Positions 34,311 to 42,857 of a stretch of 64,000 nucleotides of DNA are shown here, piece after piece. The translations under genes were made by a program, and so were the position numbers. Each line of letters starts with the position of its first letter. Within the stretch, counting starts at the first letter, position 1. The notes below the pieces were generated by a model. The model was not told the DNA's origin, searched no databases, and saw only the letters and a list, made by a program, of their open reading frames with translations. Source of the stretch: Rhodospirillales bacterium (GTDB lineage: Bacteria > Pseudomonadota > Alphaproteobacteria > Micavibrionales > Micavibrionaceae); NCBI GenBank assembly GCA_023898785.1, contig CP060239.1, forward strand, positions 1,116,001-1,180,000, written 5' to 3'.

Positions 34311-34461
34311 GGTGATTATACCCCATCGCCTGTAATATTTTATCTAGCCCCCATACGGTATTGGTTTGCACATCATAAAACACAAAAAAAGCGAGATTGA
34401 CCAGCACGATCAGCGCCATCAGCCGCCATAGTTTAACCTTACGTTTGCTCTTCTTAGCCAT
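34303..34461 (-). CDS. Small 52-aa single-pass membrane protein between fliI and fliJ
   Basis: Reading the minus strand from ATG 34461 gives MAKKSKRKVKLWRLMALIVL, then a hydrophobic LVNLAFFVFYD and a polar tail ending in QAMGYNHHG, with TAA at 34305-34303. It has a strongly basic N-terminus and one membrane segment (about residues 12-29), so it should sit with the N-terminus inside. It overlaps the fliI stop by eight bases and the fliJ start by eight bases, and both overlaps read ATGGCTAA. Such double coupling is hard to explain by chance. No family is known to me. It may help anchor or tune the FliH-FliI-FliJ complex at the membrane; that is inference. Confidence 0.7.
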   Translation of the reverse strand: MAKKSKRKVKLWRLMALIVLVNLAFFVFYDVQTNTVWGLDKILQAMGYNHHG

Positions 34462-35788
34462 ATCCTACCCCTAAGATGCGGGCGAGGCGGGCGAAGCTTT
34501 CGTCAATGGTGGTACGCTCGTCTTTATGCTGGGTGAGGAATTCTTCGATCTGAGGATAGAGCACCAGCGCCTCGTCCACCGTAGAATCCGAGCCACGCCG
34601 GTATGCGCCGAGGCGGATCAGCTCAGCCATGTCTTCGTAGGTGGTCACGACTTGTTTGGCGCGTTTGATGATTTCGTTTTGCTCGTCGGTGAGGATGGCG
34701 GGCATCGAGCGAGACACGGATTTCAGAACATTGATCGCCGGGTAGCGGCCACGGTCAGCAATCTCACGGTTCATCACAATATGCCCATCGACGATTCCGC
34801 GCACCGCATCGGAGATAGGCTCGTTATGATCGTCGCCCTCGACCAGCACGGAAAACAGCCCCGTAATGGAGCCTTCGCCTGGCGCTCCGGGCCCGGCGCG
34901 TTCCAAGAGCCGTGAAAGTTCTCCAAAAGTGGTGGGCGGATAGCCCTTGGAGGTGGGAGGCTCTCCTGCGCTCAGTCCGATTTCACGCTGGGCCATGGCA
35001 AAGCGGGTGACAGAATCAATCAGAGTGAGGACCTGACGGCCTTGCGATCTAAAATACTCGCTGACCGCCAGCGTCATATAGGCAGCCTGACGGCGCATCA
35101 GGGCCGGTTCATCACCGGTTGAAACGATCACGACCGAGCGCGCGAGGCCATCGGGACCGAGATCATCTTCGAGGAATTCCTGCACCTCGCGCCCGCGCTC
35201 GCCGACGAGGCCAATCACGGAAACATCGGCCGCCGTATAGCGCGCCATCATCGAGAGCAGAACGGATTTTCCAACGCCGGAGCCGGAGAAAATGCCCATA
35301 CGCTGGCCCTGACAGGTAGCCAAAAAGGTGTTGACCGCACGCACGCCAAGATCAAGTTGCTTGCCGAGGCGCTGGCGCGAATGGGGCGACGGCGGTTTGT
35401 TTTTCAGCGGGACCGGATAGCCGCCTTGGGGCAGTGGCCCGAGACCGTCAATCGGCTCGCCCATACCGTTAATCACCCGGCCAAGCCAGCGTTCATCCGG
35501 AGTAATGACGGGAGGCGTATCCTGAATATAGGCTTTGCAGCCCAGCCCAATACCATCAAGGGTGCCAAAAGGCATCAGTAGCGCGTGGCCGTCTTTGAAA
35601 CCGACAACCTCGCAAGGGACGTTAAGATTTTTATTGGGACGCAGATGTACATGCGCACCGATTGACAGGCCAGCGCCAAAGCCTACGATTTCTACCAGCA
35701 GGCCGAGGATCTTCGTAACCTCGCCATAGGTTTCGGTTTGCGTGAGGCCCTTGATGCGGGCATCCATTTGCTGTGCTAAACGGTCCAT
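34454..35788 (-). CDS. fliI: Flagellum-specific export ATPase FliI
   Basis: FliI powers delivery of export substrates. The 444-aa product has the P-loop FSGSGVGKSVLLSMMARY, the GLVGERGREVQEFLEDDLG motif, Walker B LTLIDSVTRFAMAQREIG followed by SAGEPPTSKGYPPTTFGELS, and the conserved YPAINVLKSVSRSMP. All are standard for FliI/YscN/F1-beta-like ATPases. It leads a minus-strand unit fliI - small membrane gene - fliJ. Confidence 0.97.
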   Translation of the reverse strand: MDRLAQQMDARIKGLTQTETYGEVTKILGLLVEIVGFGAGLSIGAHVHLRPNKNLNVPCEVVGFKDGHALLMPFGTLDGIGLGCKAYIQDTPPVITPDERWLGRVINGMGEPIDGLGPLPQGGYPVPLKNKPPSPHSRQRLGKQLDLGVRAVNTFLATCQGQRMGIFSGSGVGKSVLLSMMARYTAADVSVIGLVGERGREVQEFLEDDLGPDGLARSVVIVSTGDEPALMRRQAAYMTLAVSEYFRSQGRQVLTLIDSVTRFAMAQREIGLSAGEPPTSKGYPPTTFGELSRLLERAGPGAPGEGSITGLFSVLVEGDDHNEPISDAVRGIVDGHIVMNREIADRGRYPAINVLKSVSRSMPAILTDEQNEIIKRAKQVVTTYEDMAELIRLGAYRRGSDSTVDEALVLYPQIEEFLTQHKDERTTIDESFARLARILGVGYG

Positions 35789-35905
35789 GGTTTCCAGTAT
35801 ACAGAACGCTTTTCAAAAAACGAATGGAAATGACGGCTCATAAAACGCTTGCATTGGTTATGGGTTTTTTATTATACATAATATTAATAATTTGGATATA
35901 TTCAC

Positions 35906-36313
35906 ATGGACGTCATTATTGTTACGGACATAGAGCGCGCGCAAAGCGGTTCAGATGGCTTTTTGAATTGCCTCAAAAAAGCCTTTAATAAGCGGGGCGT
36001 TGTGCATCGGATGGCAAGCTATGATGGCAGGGAGTATGACTGGATCACTGAGGCACCCCAACATGCGGTTGGTGTTGTTGTTGCTGATATGAGGGCTTTG
36101 TCAGGTGGTATCACTCCGTTGCAACTTCTTGTTAGTTCTGTTCGGAACGTTCCCGTTCTAGCTATTTCAGACGGCAGTATTCTTGCTGACGCAGAAAATA
36201 TGGCGAAGAACGCCGGAGCGAAAGATTTTATGCTGATAGAAAAAGGGGCTATACAGATTGCAGAGAAAGCTCTTAAAATTGCACAACAACCACCCACCAC
36301 CCCTGCGCCGTAA
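35906..36313 (+). CDS. Small degenerate receiver-like protein
   Basis: A 135-aa protein that looks like a CheY-type fold without full active site: MDVIIVTDIERAQ (strand 1), AVGVVVADMRALSG with an Asp at the phosphorylation position, NVPVLAISDGSILAD (strand 4), and AKDFMLIEKGA where the conserved Lys would lie. Strand order and lengths fit a receiver, but the family cannot be named. It ends in PPTTPAP. It lies 150 bases before ctrA and may be co-regulated, but a CtrA-box cluster separates them. Start ATG 35906 has only a weak ribosome site. Confidence 0.6.
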   Translation: MDVIIVTDIERAQSGSDGFLNCLKKAFNKRGVVHRMASYDGREYDWITEAPQHAVGVVVADMRALSGGITPLQLLVSSVRNVPVLAISDGSILADAENMAKNAGAKDFMLIEKGAIQIAEKALKIAQQPPTTPAP

Positions 36314-36341
36314 AGAATATCCATCCCAAATAAAGAATTTG

Positions 36342-36386
36342 TTAACCTTGTTAATATTTGTTAATATAGTTGTTAAGAAAGTTTAA
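36342..36386. promoter_or_regulatory. Cluster of TTAA half-sites upstream of ctrA
   Basis: Five TTAA words start at 36342, 36351, 36361, 36373 and 36383, about one helical turn apart. CtrA recognises TTAA pairs, and ctrA is autoregulated in Caulobacter. None has the exact N7 spacing, so binding is probable but not certain. A GANTC methylation site (GAATC, 36454-36458) lies in the leader, as at Caulobacter ctrA. Confidence 0.55.
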
Positions 36387-36464
36387 CGCGGCATGGTGCA
36401 ACGCCCCCCTCGTAAAACTTGAAAACGAACTGAACAGATCGAAAAACACAAGGGAATCAATACC

Positions 36465-37166
36465 ATGCGCGTACTCCTCGTAGAAGACGACACCTCAACC
36501 GCCAAAAGCATAGAATTAATGCTGAAATCCGAAGGCTATATCATCGATACGACCGATTTGGGTGAAGATGGGCTGGAAATCGGGAAAATTTACGATTACG
36601 ACATCATTATTCTCGATTTGATGTTGCCGGATATGGATGGGTATGATGTTTTGAAGGCGTTGCGCGATGCGAAGGTGGAAACACCGATTTTGATTCTCTC
36701 GGGCCTGACGGAGCTTGACAATAAAATCAAAGGCTTAGGGTATGGCGCCGATGACTACCTGACAAAGCCGTTTGACAAGCGCGAGTTGATTGCGCGGATT
36801 CAGGCGATTGTACGGCGCTCTCAGGGCCATTCACAGAGCATTATCGAAACCGGCAAGGTTAAGGTTAATCTGGATACGCGCACGGTTGAAGTTGCCGGTT
36901 CGCCTTTGCATCTGACGGGCAAGGAATACGGGATTATTGAGCTGCTATCCTTGCGTAAGGGCACGACGCTGACCAAGGAAATGTTCCTGAACCATCTTTA
37001 TGGCGGGATGGACGAGCCGGAAGTAAAGATTATCGATGTGTTTATCTGCAAGCTGCGCAAGAAAATTCAGGATGCGGCTGATGGTGACAACTATATTGAA
37101 ACCGTCTGGGGCCGCGGCTATGTGCTGCGCGACCCGCAAGCGGCCAGCCAAGCGGCGAGCGGGTGA
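36465..37166 (+). CDS. ctrA: Cell-cycle response regulator CtrA
   Basis: CtrA is the alphaproteobacterial master regulator of the cell cycle and of flagellar gene expression. The 233-aa product is an OmpR-type regulator. The receiver has MRVLLVEDDTSTAKSIELML with the acidic pair and the phosphoacceptor Asp51 in IIILDLMLPDMDGYDVLKAL; Lys in YLTKPFDKRELIARI. The winged-helix domain has VNLDTRTVEVAGSPLHLTGK and YIETVWGRGYVLRDP. The tail ends QAASQAASG, not the two alanines that make Caulobacter CtrA a ClpXP substrate. The ATG follows AAGGG at about 11 bases. Confidence 0.96.
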   Translation: MRVLLVEDDTSTAKSIELMLKSEGYIIDTTDLGEDGLEIGKIYDYDIIILDLMLPDMDGYDVLKALRDAKVETPILILSGLTELDNKIKGLGYGADDYLTKPFDKRELIARIQAIVRRSQGHSQSIIETGKVKVNLDTRTVEVAGSPLHLTGKEYGIIELLSLRKGTTLTKEMFLNHLYGGMDEPEVKIIDVFICKLRKKIQDAADGDNYIETVWGRGYVLRDPQAASQAASG

Positions 37167-37167
37167 T

Positions 37168-37257
37168 GGAATTTAGGAACATTGGAATCTTAGAATATTG
37201 GAACGAATATGTTTCGTTTTTTCTAACATTCCAAAATTCCAACATTCTAATGTTCCA
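37168..37257. repeat. GGAACATTGGAAT inverted repeat between ctrA and pgsA
   Basis: The left arm GGAACATTGGAATCTTAGAAT (37177-37204 with its tail) matches the reverse complement of the right arm (TTCCAAAATTCCAACATTCT, 37230-37257) at nearly all of 28 positions. The two five-base words GGAAT and AGAAT are swapped. The right arm ends CCAATG, so the pgsA start codon is created from, or abuts, the repeat. A run of six T lies in the loop. Confidence 0.7.
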
Positions 37258-37809
37258 ATGATGTGGACGATTCCGAATATATTGACGATTGGCAGGATGG
37301 CTTTGCTGCCGGTGATGGTGGCGTTGTTCTTCCTGCCGTTCGCATGGGCGGCGTGGACGTGCCTTGGCCTTTATATCATCGGCGCGGTGACGGATTTTCT
37401 TGATGGATGGATTGCGCGGCGCTTTAACCTGCAGAGCGAATTCGGCGCGATGATCGATCCGATTTCCGACAAGGTTTTTGTCGTCACCATTATGCTGATG
37501 CTGGTGGCGGTGGGGCGGATCGACGGGCTGATGGTTTTATCGGTCGTTATTATTATCGTGCGGGAATTTACCGTTTCGGGGATGCGTGAATATCTTGGAC
37601 CAAAAGGCGTCAAGCTTCCCGTGACCAGGCTGGCGAAATGGAAAACAACGCTGCAGATGGCGGCATTGGGTTTTTTGATCGTCGGGCCGTATGTTTTCCT
37701 TGCGACACTGATCGGAAATATCACGCTGGCGGGCGCGGCGGTGCTGACGCTCATCACCGGCTGGGGATACGTGAAGACGGGCATGGATTTTATCAGAAAA
37801 ATGCCTTAA
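37258..37809 (+). CDS. pgsA: CDP-diacylglycerol-glycerol-3-phosphate phosphatidyltransferase
   Basis: PgsA makes phosphatidylglycerol phosphate, the first committed step to PG and cardiolipin. The 183-aa inner-membrane protein has the CDP-alcohol transferase motif DGWIARRFNLQSEFGAMIDP followed by ISD, and about five membrane segments. Two adjacent ATGs (37258, 37261) can serve as start; the longer reading from 37198 passes through a repeat. It is followed after nine bases by pyrD. Its length and motif spacing are normal. Confidence 0.9.
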   Translation: MMWTIPNILTIGRMALLPVMVALFFLPFAWAAWTCLGLYIIGAVTDFLDGWIARRFNLQSEFGAMIDPISDKVFVVTIMLMLVAVGRIDGLMVLSVVIIIVREFTVSGMREYLGPKGVKLPVTRLAKWKTTLQMAALGFLIVGPYVFLATLIGNITLAGAAVLTLITGWGYVKTGMDFIRKMP

Positions 37810-37818
37810 ACCAGTAAT

Positions 37819-38895
37819 ATGGTTGACGTTTATAAGCTTGCTCGTCCGTTTGTATTTTTGATGGCGCCTGAACAGGCGCATAAGGCAGTAATTCACGCTT
37901 TGAAAGCCGGACTGGTCCCGTCTGCGCCGAAGATTGATGCACCCGAGCTGGAGCAGACCTTATGGGGGTTAAAGTTTCCCAACCCGGTCGGGCTGGCCGC
38001 AGGATTTGATAAGAATGCCGAGGTTATTGGTCCGGCCTTCAAGCTTGGGTTTGGATTTGTTGAGGCCGGCACAGTGACACCCAGACCGCAGCACGGCAAC
38101 CCGAAGCCGCGCATTTTTCGTGATCCTTCCAGCGAAGCGGTGATCAACCGGATGGGGTTTCCCAATGCCGGGATGAACGCGTTTAAGGCCAATCTTGAAA
38201 AATTCCTTAGCCAAAAAGATCGGCCACGCGGCGTTGTCGGCCTTAATATCGGGATGAATAAAAGTCAAAGCGACCCGGCGAAGGATTACAGCGCACTCAT
38301 CAGGATGCTGGGGCCGATGGCCGATTATATGGTGATTAATATTTCTTCACCCAATACACCGGGTTTGCGCGATTTACAAAGCCGGGAGCCATTGCTTGAG
38401 CTTCTGGCCATTGTCAAAGAAGAGCGGCACAAAGCCTGCGGCGAACATCCGCCGCCGGTGCTGGTGAAACTGGCGCCTGATCTGGATGAGGGACAGCAGG
38501 AGGAACTGGCGCAGGTTGCGTTAGAAGCTGAAATAGACGGGGTGATCCTGACCAATACGACGCTGGAGCGGCCAGCTGGCTTGCCCAGCGATTTTGCCGC
38601 CGAAAAAGGCGGGCTGAGCGGCCAGCCTTTGGGCGATAAATCTACGGGCATCGTGCGCAATTTTTATCGCCTGACCAAGGGGAAAATCCCTATAATTGGC
38701 GCAGGCGGTGTGGGCAATGCTGCTCAGGCCTATGAGAAAATAAAGGCCGGGGCGAGTCTGGTTCAGCTTTACAGCGCCCTGGTTTATGAAGGGCCATATG
38801 TAGCCAGCGCTATTAATCGCGGGTTATTATCACTGCTGAAAGCTGATGGTTTCGACAACATTGCTCAAGCCGTGGGGGCCGATCATGGCGCGTAA
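37819..38895 (+). CDS. pyrD: Dihydroorotate dehydrogenase (quinone), class 2
   Basis: PyrD oxidises dihydroorotate to orotate in pyrimidine synthesis, passing electrons to quinone at the membrane. The 358-aa product has the N-terminal amphipathic membrane-contact helix (VDVYKLARPFVFLMAPEQAH), the FMN-site motif PNPVGLAAGFDKNAEVIG, EAGTVTPRPQHGNPKPRIFR, the Ser base region INISSPNTPGLRDLQ and the terminal IGAGGVGNAAQAYEKIKAGA. All are typical of class 2. It overlaps the next gene by 11 bases. Confidence 0.95.
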   Translation: MVDVYKLARPFVFLMAPEQAHKAVIHALKAGLVPSAPKIDAPELEQTLWGLKFPNPVGLAAGFDKNAEVIGPAFKLGFGFVEAGTVTPRPQHGNPKPRIFRDPSSEAVINRMGFPNAGMNAFKANLEKFLSQKDRPRGVVGLNIGMNKSQSDPAKDYSALIRMLGPMADYMVINISSPNTPGLRDLQSREPLLELLAIVKEERHKACGEHPPPVLVKLAPDLDEGQQEELAQVALEAEIDGVILTNTTLERPAGLPSDFAAEKGGLSGQPLGDKSTGIVRNFYRLTKGKIPIIGAGGVGNAAQAYEKIKAGASLVQLYSALVYEGPYVASAINRGLLSLLKADGFDNIAQAVGADHGA

Positions 38896-40180
38896 AAAAC
38901 AACAGCGCAGGCAAAAGCAAACAAAGCGCGGATTTAAGAACTGGCCGCGGGCGTGGCTGGTTGCGGGCGTGTTTGGGGCGACGCTCTGCATTATGCTGCT
39001 GAGTTTTATTTCCATCCCGCTGGCGCTCTTGGGACTGGGGATTTTCGGGCTGATGGGCATAATTGAAACCGAAGCGCATGAGCGCAGCTTTTGGCAACAG
39101 GCCGCATCGTTTAAATTTAAAACACTGAAAGACAGACAAGACGCACTTGTAAAAGACATGGCAAAAAATACGCGCGACATTGAAGCGCTTAAATGCAAGG
39201 TCCGTAATGACGACCCATGTGAGCAACCGCAAGCCGCCGTGGCAAGCGAAGATATGCCGAGCAAGCGTGCACCTTTACCCCTTGGTCTGGATTACAAAGA
39301 ATTGCCTCGCTCTCCACGGGCGGTCAAACCGCGTAGCCGCGCTCCAATCATACCGGCACAAAATAGCCGCGAAAATTTTGAAGATTTGAGCGATAGCATT
39401 GTGCGTGAGCTGGTCCATCATGCTTTGCATGAAGAGCGCGTCGATGTGTTTGTGCAACCTATACAGCGCCTGCCCCAACGCCAGACACGTTTTTATGAAA
39501 TGTTTGCACGCATTCGTGCACGGCCCGGTCAATATCTGCCTGCCAGCCGTTATATGGCGATTGCCGAGCAGGATCATCTTGATGATAAAGTTGATAATCT
39601 ATTGTTGCTGCATTGCCTGAAAACTTTAAGCGAAAGCGCACATATCAAACGCGCCGCACCGTTTTTTATTAATGTTAAAAATACGACATTAAAGAATGGA
39701 GCGTTTATGAAACGCCTGCTTGGTTTTGTCGCGAAAAACCGCGAACTGGCGCCACGGCTTATTTTTGAAATCCGTCAGCGTGATTTTGATGATATGCCTC
39801 CGGCGTTACTGGAAATTATGCGCGGGCTGGGAAGGCTCGGATGCAGCTTTTCGCTCGATCATGTCGGCAGCTTGCAAATCGATGTGGCGGATTTACAGCA
39901 CTTCAAAGTGCGCTATGTAAAGATTGACGCGGCGCAATTGCTAGCTGCTGCGCAAAATGGCGGAAAAGAATTTAGCGCGCTCCATAAAGCAAAACGAAAA
40001 CTTGAAGCTAATGGCATCGGCGTGATTGCGACTAAAATAGAGAACGAAGAGCAAATGCGGAAATTGCTCGATTTTGATTTGCATTACGGGCAAGGGTATT
40101 TATTTGGCAAGCCGGAGCTGGAAGGCGCGTATAAGGATCGCACCCGAACACGGCGTGGCGGCAATACGGATGTGGCGTGA
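38885..40180 (+). CDS. TipF-like protein: membrane segments, coiled coil and degenerate EAL domain
   Basis: In Caulobacter TipF is a c-di-GMP-binding EAL protein that helps start flagellar assembly at the new pole. The 431-aa product has a basic tail, two close membrane segments (about 20-65), a coiled coil (KFKTLKDRQDALVKDMAKN), and an EAL-like domain from about residue 175. The EAL motif reads FYEMFARI, the DDFG motif reads LDHVGS and the AEGVE motif reads ATKIEN, so catalysis is unlikely. INVKN and YVKIDA are kept. The architecture matches TipF and the flagellar context fits. Start ATG 38885 lies inside the pyrD end. Confidence 0.7.
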   Translation: MARKKQQRRQKQTKRGFKNWPRAWLVAGVFGATLCIMLLSFISIPLALLGLGIFGLMGIIETEAHERSFWQQAASFKFKTLKDRQDALVKDMAKNTRDIEALKCKVRNDDPCEQPQAAVASEDMPSKRAPLPLGLDYKELPRSPRAVKPRSRAPIIPAQNSRENFEDLSDSIVRELVHHALHEERVDVFVQPIQRLPQRQTRFYEMFARIRARPGQYLPASRYMAIAEQDHLDDKVDNLLLLHCLKTLSESAHIKRAAPFFINVKNTTLKNGAFMKRLLGFVAKNRELAPRLIFEIRQRDFDDMPPALLEIMRGLGRLGCSFSLDHVGSLQIDVADLQHFKVRYVKIDAAQLLAAAQNGGKEFSALHKAKRKLEANGIGVIATKIENEEQMRKLLDFDLHYGQGYLFGKPELEGAYKDRTRTRRGGNTDVA

Positions 40181-40250
40181 TCACCTGCTTGTGCGAGAAT
40201 AAATTTACGTTAGTGTGTTTTCACTTCAGGAAAATATTAAAGGATTTGAG

Positions 40251-42086
40251 ATGAGATTTTTACTGTCTGTTTTTGCGTTGCTGTTTGTGAGTTTTCCTTC
40301 TCGGGCGGAAACGCCGATGCAGAATGCACCCGCGCCTGCCCCGGTACATGCTATTGCGCTGCACGGCATGCCGAAATACGCCGCCGATTTTACGCATGTG
40401 GATTACGTGAATCCGGATGCGCCTAAAGGCGGGACGCTCAAGCTTAACGCGATAGGCAGTTTTGATTCTCTTAATCCGTTTATTGTAAAAGGTACGCCAG
40501 CAGCGGGGCTGAATTTTTTGCGCTCAGGTCTTGTTTATGAAAGCCTGATGCAAAATGCGTGGGATGAGCCCTTCACGCTGTATGGCGTTCTGGCCGAAAG
40601 CATTGAGATGCCTGAGGATAAGGGCTGGGTGGCGTTTAATTTGCGCCCGGAAGCCAAGTGGGCCGATGGTGAGCCGATTACGGCTGAGGATGTCGTATGG
40701 ACGTTTGAGACGCTCACCAGTGAAGGCCAGCCGTTTTTCAAAGCCTATTACGGTGATGTTGAAATGGTTGAGGCGATGAATGAGCGGCGGGTGAAATTTA
40801 CCTTTAAGGTCGCAGGCAATGCCGAGTTGCCTCTGATCGTTGCGGAAATGGCCATTTTGCCGAAGCATTACTGGATGACAGATGGACGCGCGTTTAATCA
40901 AACTTCGCTGGAGGCGCCTTTAGGCAGCGGGCCATATAAAATCGGCACGGTTGAAGCCGGACGAAAGATTGAATATCTCCGCCGCGATGATTGGTGGGGC
41001 AAGGATTTACCCTTGTTTAAAGGTTTCTATAATTTCGACCGGATTGAATATGATTATTACCGTGACAGTAATGTCGCACTGGAAGCCTTTTTTGCAGGCG
41101 AGTTTGATGTGCAGATCGAAAATACCGCCAAGTTGTGGAATACGGCCTATGATGCACAGCCTGTGAAAGACGGGCGGATTGTGAAGGAAGAGATAGACAA
41201 TGCGCGCCCTGCCGGGATGCAGGGGTTTATCTATAATATCCGCCGCGATGTGTTCAAAGACAGAGCCGTGCGCGAAGCTTTGTCTTACGCGTTTGATTTT
41301 GAGTGGTCGAACAAGCAATTTGCTTACGGCACCTATACGCGCACGGATAGCTATTTTGAGAATTCGGAACTGGCTTCTTCGGGATTACCGGAAGGGAAAG
41401 AGCTGGAATTGCTGGAGCGCTTTCGCGGGAAAATACCGGATGAGGTGTTTACAAAAACCTATGCACCTCCTGTGAGCGACGGGTCAGGCAATGCGCGCGC
41501 GAATCTGCGTAAAGCCACAGGGCTCCTTAATGAAGCCGGATGGGTTTTAGAAACCGACGGTGTGCTTGCAAAAGACGGCGCCAAGCTCGAGTTTGAAATT
41601 CTAGACGCAAACCCGATGTTTGAGCGCTGGGTATTACCGTTTATCAAAAATCTGGAGCGGATTGGCGTGAAGGCGAATTTCCGCGTGGTGGACAGTGCAC
41701 AATATCAAAACCGGATGAATGCATTTGATTTTGATATGACTATCAGCGGGTTTGGGCAATCAAGCTCGCCGGGCAACGAGCAACGTGATTTCTGGGGCAG
41801 CGAAAAGGCGGCGATTGAAGGTTCGCGCAATTATATCGGCATTCAGGACCCGGTGATTGATCAGTTGATTGAAGAGCTGATCCAGACTTCCAGCCGCGAG
41901 GATCTGGTGGCGCATGTCCGGGCAATGGACAGAATTTTGCTGTGGAATCATTATGTGATTCCGATGTGGCATTATCCGAAATGGCGGATTGCGCGCTGGA
42001 CACATATCGAGCGCCCCGATCCACTGTCAGACATTAGCCCGCTCATTTCTGACACATGGTGGGCAAAGCGGAAAGGTGCGCAGTAG
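40251..42086 (+). CDS. yejA: Peptide-binding protein of the Yej ABC importer
   Basis: A periplasmic substrate-binding protein (SBP_bac_5 group) of the Yej oligopeptide/microcin C importer. The 611-aa product starts with a signal peptide (LLSVFALLFVSFPSRAETPM) and has the YejA-typical HVDYVNPDAPKGGTLKLNAI, plus AEDVVWTFETLTSEG and AVREALSYAFDFEWSNKQFA. ATG 40251 follows AAAGG at 40239-40243. It begins an operon continuing with kdsB, a phosphatase-family gene, yejB and yejE. The kdsB ATG follows its stop directly. Confidence 0.92.
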   Translation: MRFLLSVFALLFVSFPSRAETPMQNAPAPAPVHAIALHGMPKYAADFTHVDYVNPDAPKGGTLKLNAIGSFDSLNPFIVKGTPAAGLNFLRSGLVYESLMQNAWDEPFTLYGVLAESIEMPEDKGWVAFNLRPEAKWADGEPITAEDVVWTFETLTSEGQPFFKAYYGDVEMVEAMNERRVKFTFKVAGNAELPLIVAEMAILPKHYWMTDGRAFNQTSLEAPLGSGPYKIGTVEAGRKIEYLRRDDWWGKDLPLFKGFYNFDRIEYDYYRDSNVALEAFFAGEFDVQIENTAKLWNTAYDAQPVKDGRIVKEEIDNARPAGMQGFIYNIRRDVFKDRAVREALSYAFDFEWSNKQFAYGTYTRTDSYFENSELASSGLPEGKELELLERFRGKIPDEVFTKTYAPPVSDGSGNARANLRKATGLLNEAGWVLETDGVLAKDGAKLEFEILDANPMFERWVLPFIKNLERIGVKANFRVVDSAQYQNRMNAFDFDMTISGFGQSSSPGNEQRDFWGSEKAAIEGSRNYIGIQDPVIDQLIEELIQTSSREDLVAHVRAMDRILLWNHYVIPMWHYPKWRIARWTHIERPDPLSDISPLISDTWWAKRKGAQ

Positions 42087-42857
42087 ATGAAAACAGCGAT
42101 TGTTATTCCTGCGCGCTACGGCTCAACACGGTTTCCGGGCAAACCCTTGGCGCAGATCGGCGGACAGAGTATGCTTTCGCGCGTCGTGGATTTAGCGCGC
42201 AGCATTGAAAATGCGGATGTATTTGTAACTACGGAAGATCGGCGTATTGCCGATCATGCGACCGCGTTGGGCGTGGAGTGCGTGATGACACCCGATGATT
42301 GTCCAACCGGGTCGGATCGGGTTTTGGCTGCGCTAAGGCAATGCGATGAAATGCCCGATTTTGTGGTTAATCTTCAGGGCGACGCGCCGTTTACACCGCT
42401 AAGTGTTTTGCAAGCCCTGATTAAAGCTTTTGAAAACAACCCGGAAGTGGTGACGCCTGTGCACCGCCTGAGTTGGGATGATTTTGATCGTCTGCGCGAA
42501 GCAAAAAAAACAACGCCGTTTAGCGGTACAACTGCAATTGTCAAAGACGGGCGGGCTTTGTGGTTTTCAAAAAACATTATCCCGGCGATCCGCAAAGAAG
42601 ACCGCAGCGCTTTGCTCTCTCCCGTCTATCAGCATATGGGGCTGTATGGGTTTCGTGTTGATATTCTTGAGCGGTTCTGCGCCTTGCCTCAAGGATATTA
42701 CGAACAGCTTGAGGGGCTGGAGCAACTCAGAATGCTGGAAAACGAAATTGAGGTCACGGCTGTGCCCGTTGATATTGATCAAGGCCAAATTCAATCGGGA
42801 ATCGACACGCCGGAAGATTTGGCACGGGCAGAAGAGATGTTGAAGGCCTTGTCATGA
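42087..42857 (+). CDS. kdsB: CMP-KDO synthetase family protein (3-deoxy-manno-octulosonate cytidylyltransferase)
   Basis: KdsB activates KDO for the LPS core. The 256-aa product starts TAIVIPARYGSTRFPGKPLA and has TGSDRVLAALRQC and the metal-site region VVNLQGDAPFTPLSVLQAL. In most KdsB this reads NVQGDEP; the change of E to A is unusual. SGIDTPEDLARAEEML closes the protein. It is inside the yej operon, immediately after yejA. The altered motif leaves open a related substrate such as another octulosonate. Confidence 0.82.
   Translation: MKTAIVIPARYGSTRFPGKPLAQIGGQSMLSRVVDLARSIENADVFVTTEDRRIADHATALGVECVMTPDDCPTGSDRVLAALRQCDEMPDFVVNLQGDAPFTPLSVLQALIKAFENNPEVVTPVHRLSWDDFDRLREAKKTTPFSGTTAIVKDGRALWFSKNIIPAIRKEDRSALLSPVYQHMGLYGFRVDILERFCALPQGYYEQLEGLEQLRMLENEIEVTAVPVDIDQGQIQSGIDTPEDLARAEEMLKALS

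Noticed and set aside
35773..35988. Plus-strand open frame with a hydrophobic segment before the receiver-like gene
   Set aside because: The hydrophobic part is short, has no ribosome site, and the frame ends inside the better-supported gene at 35906.
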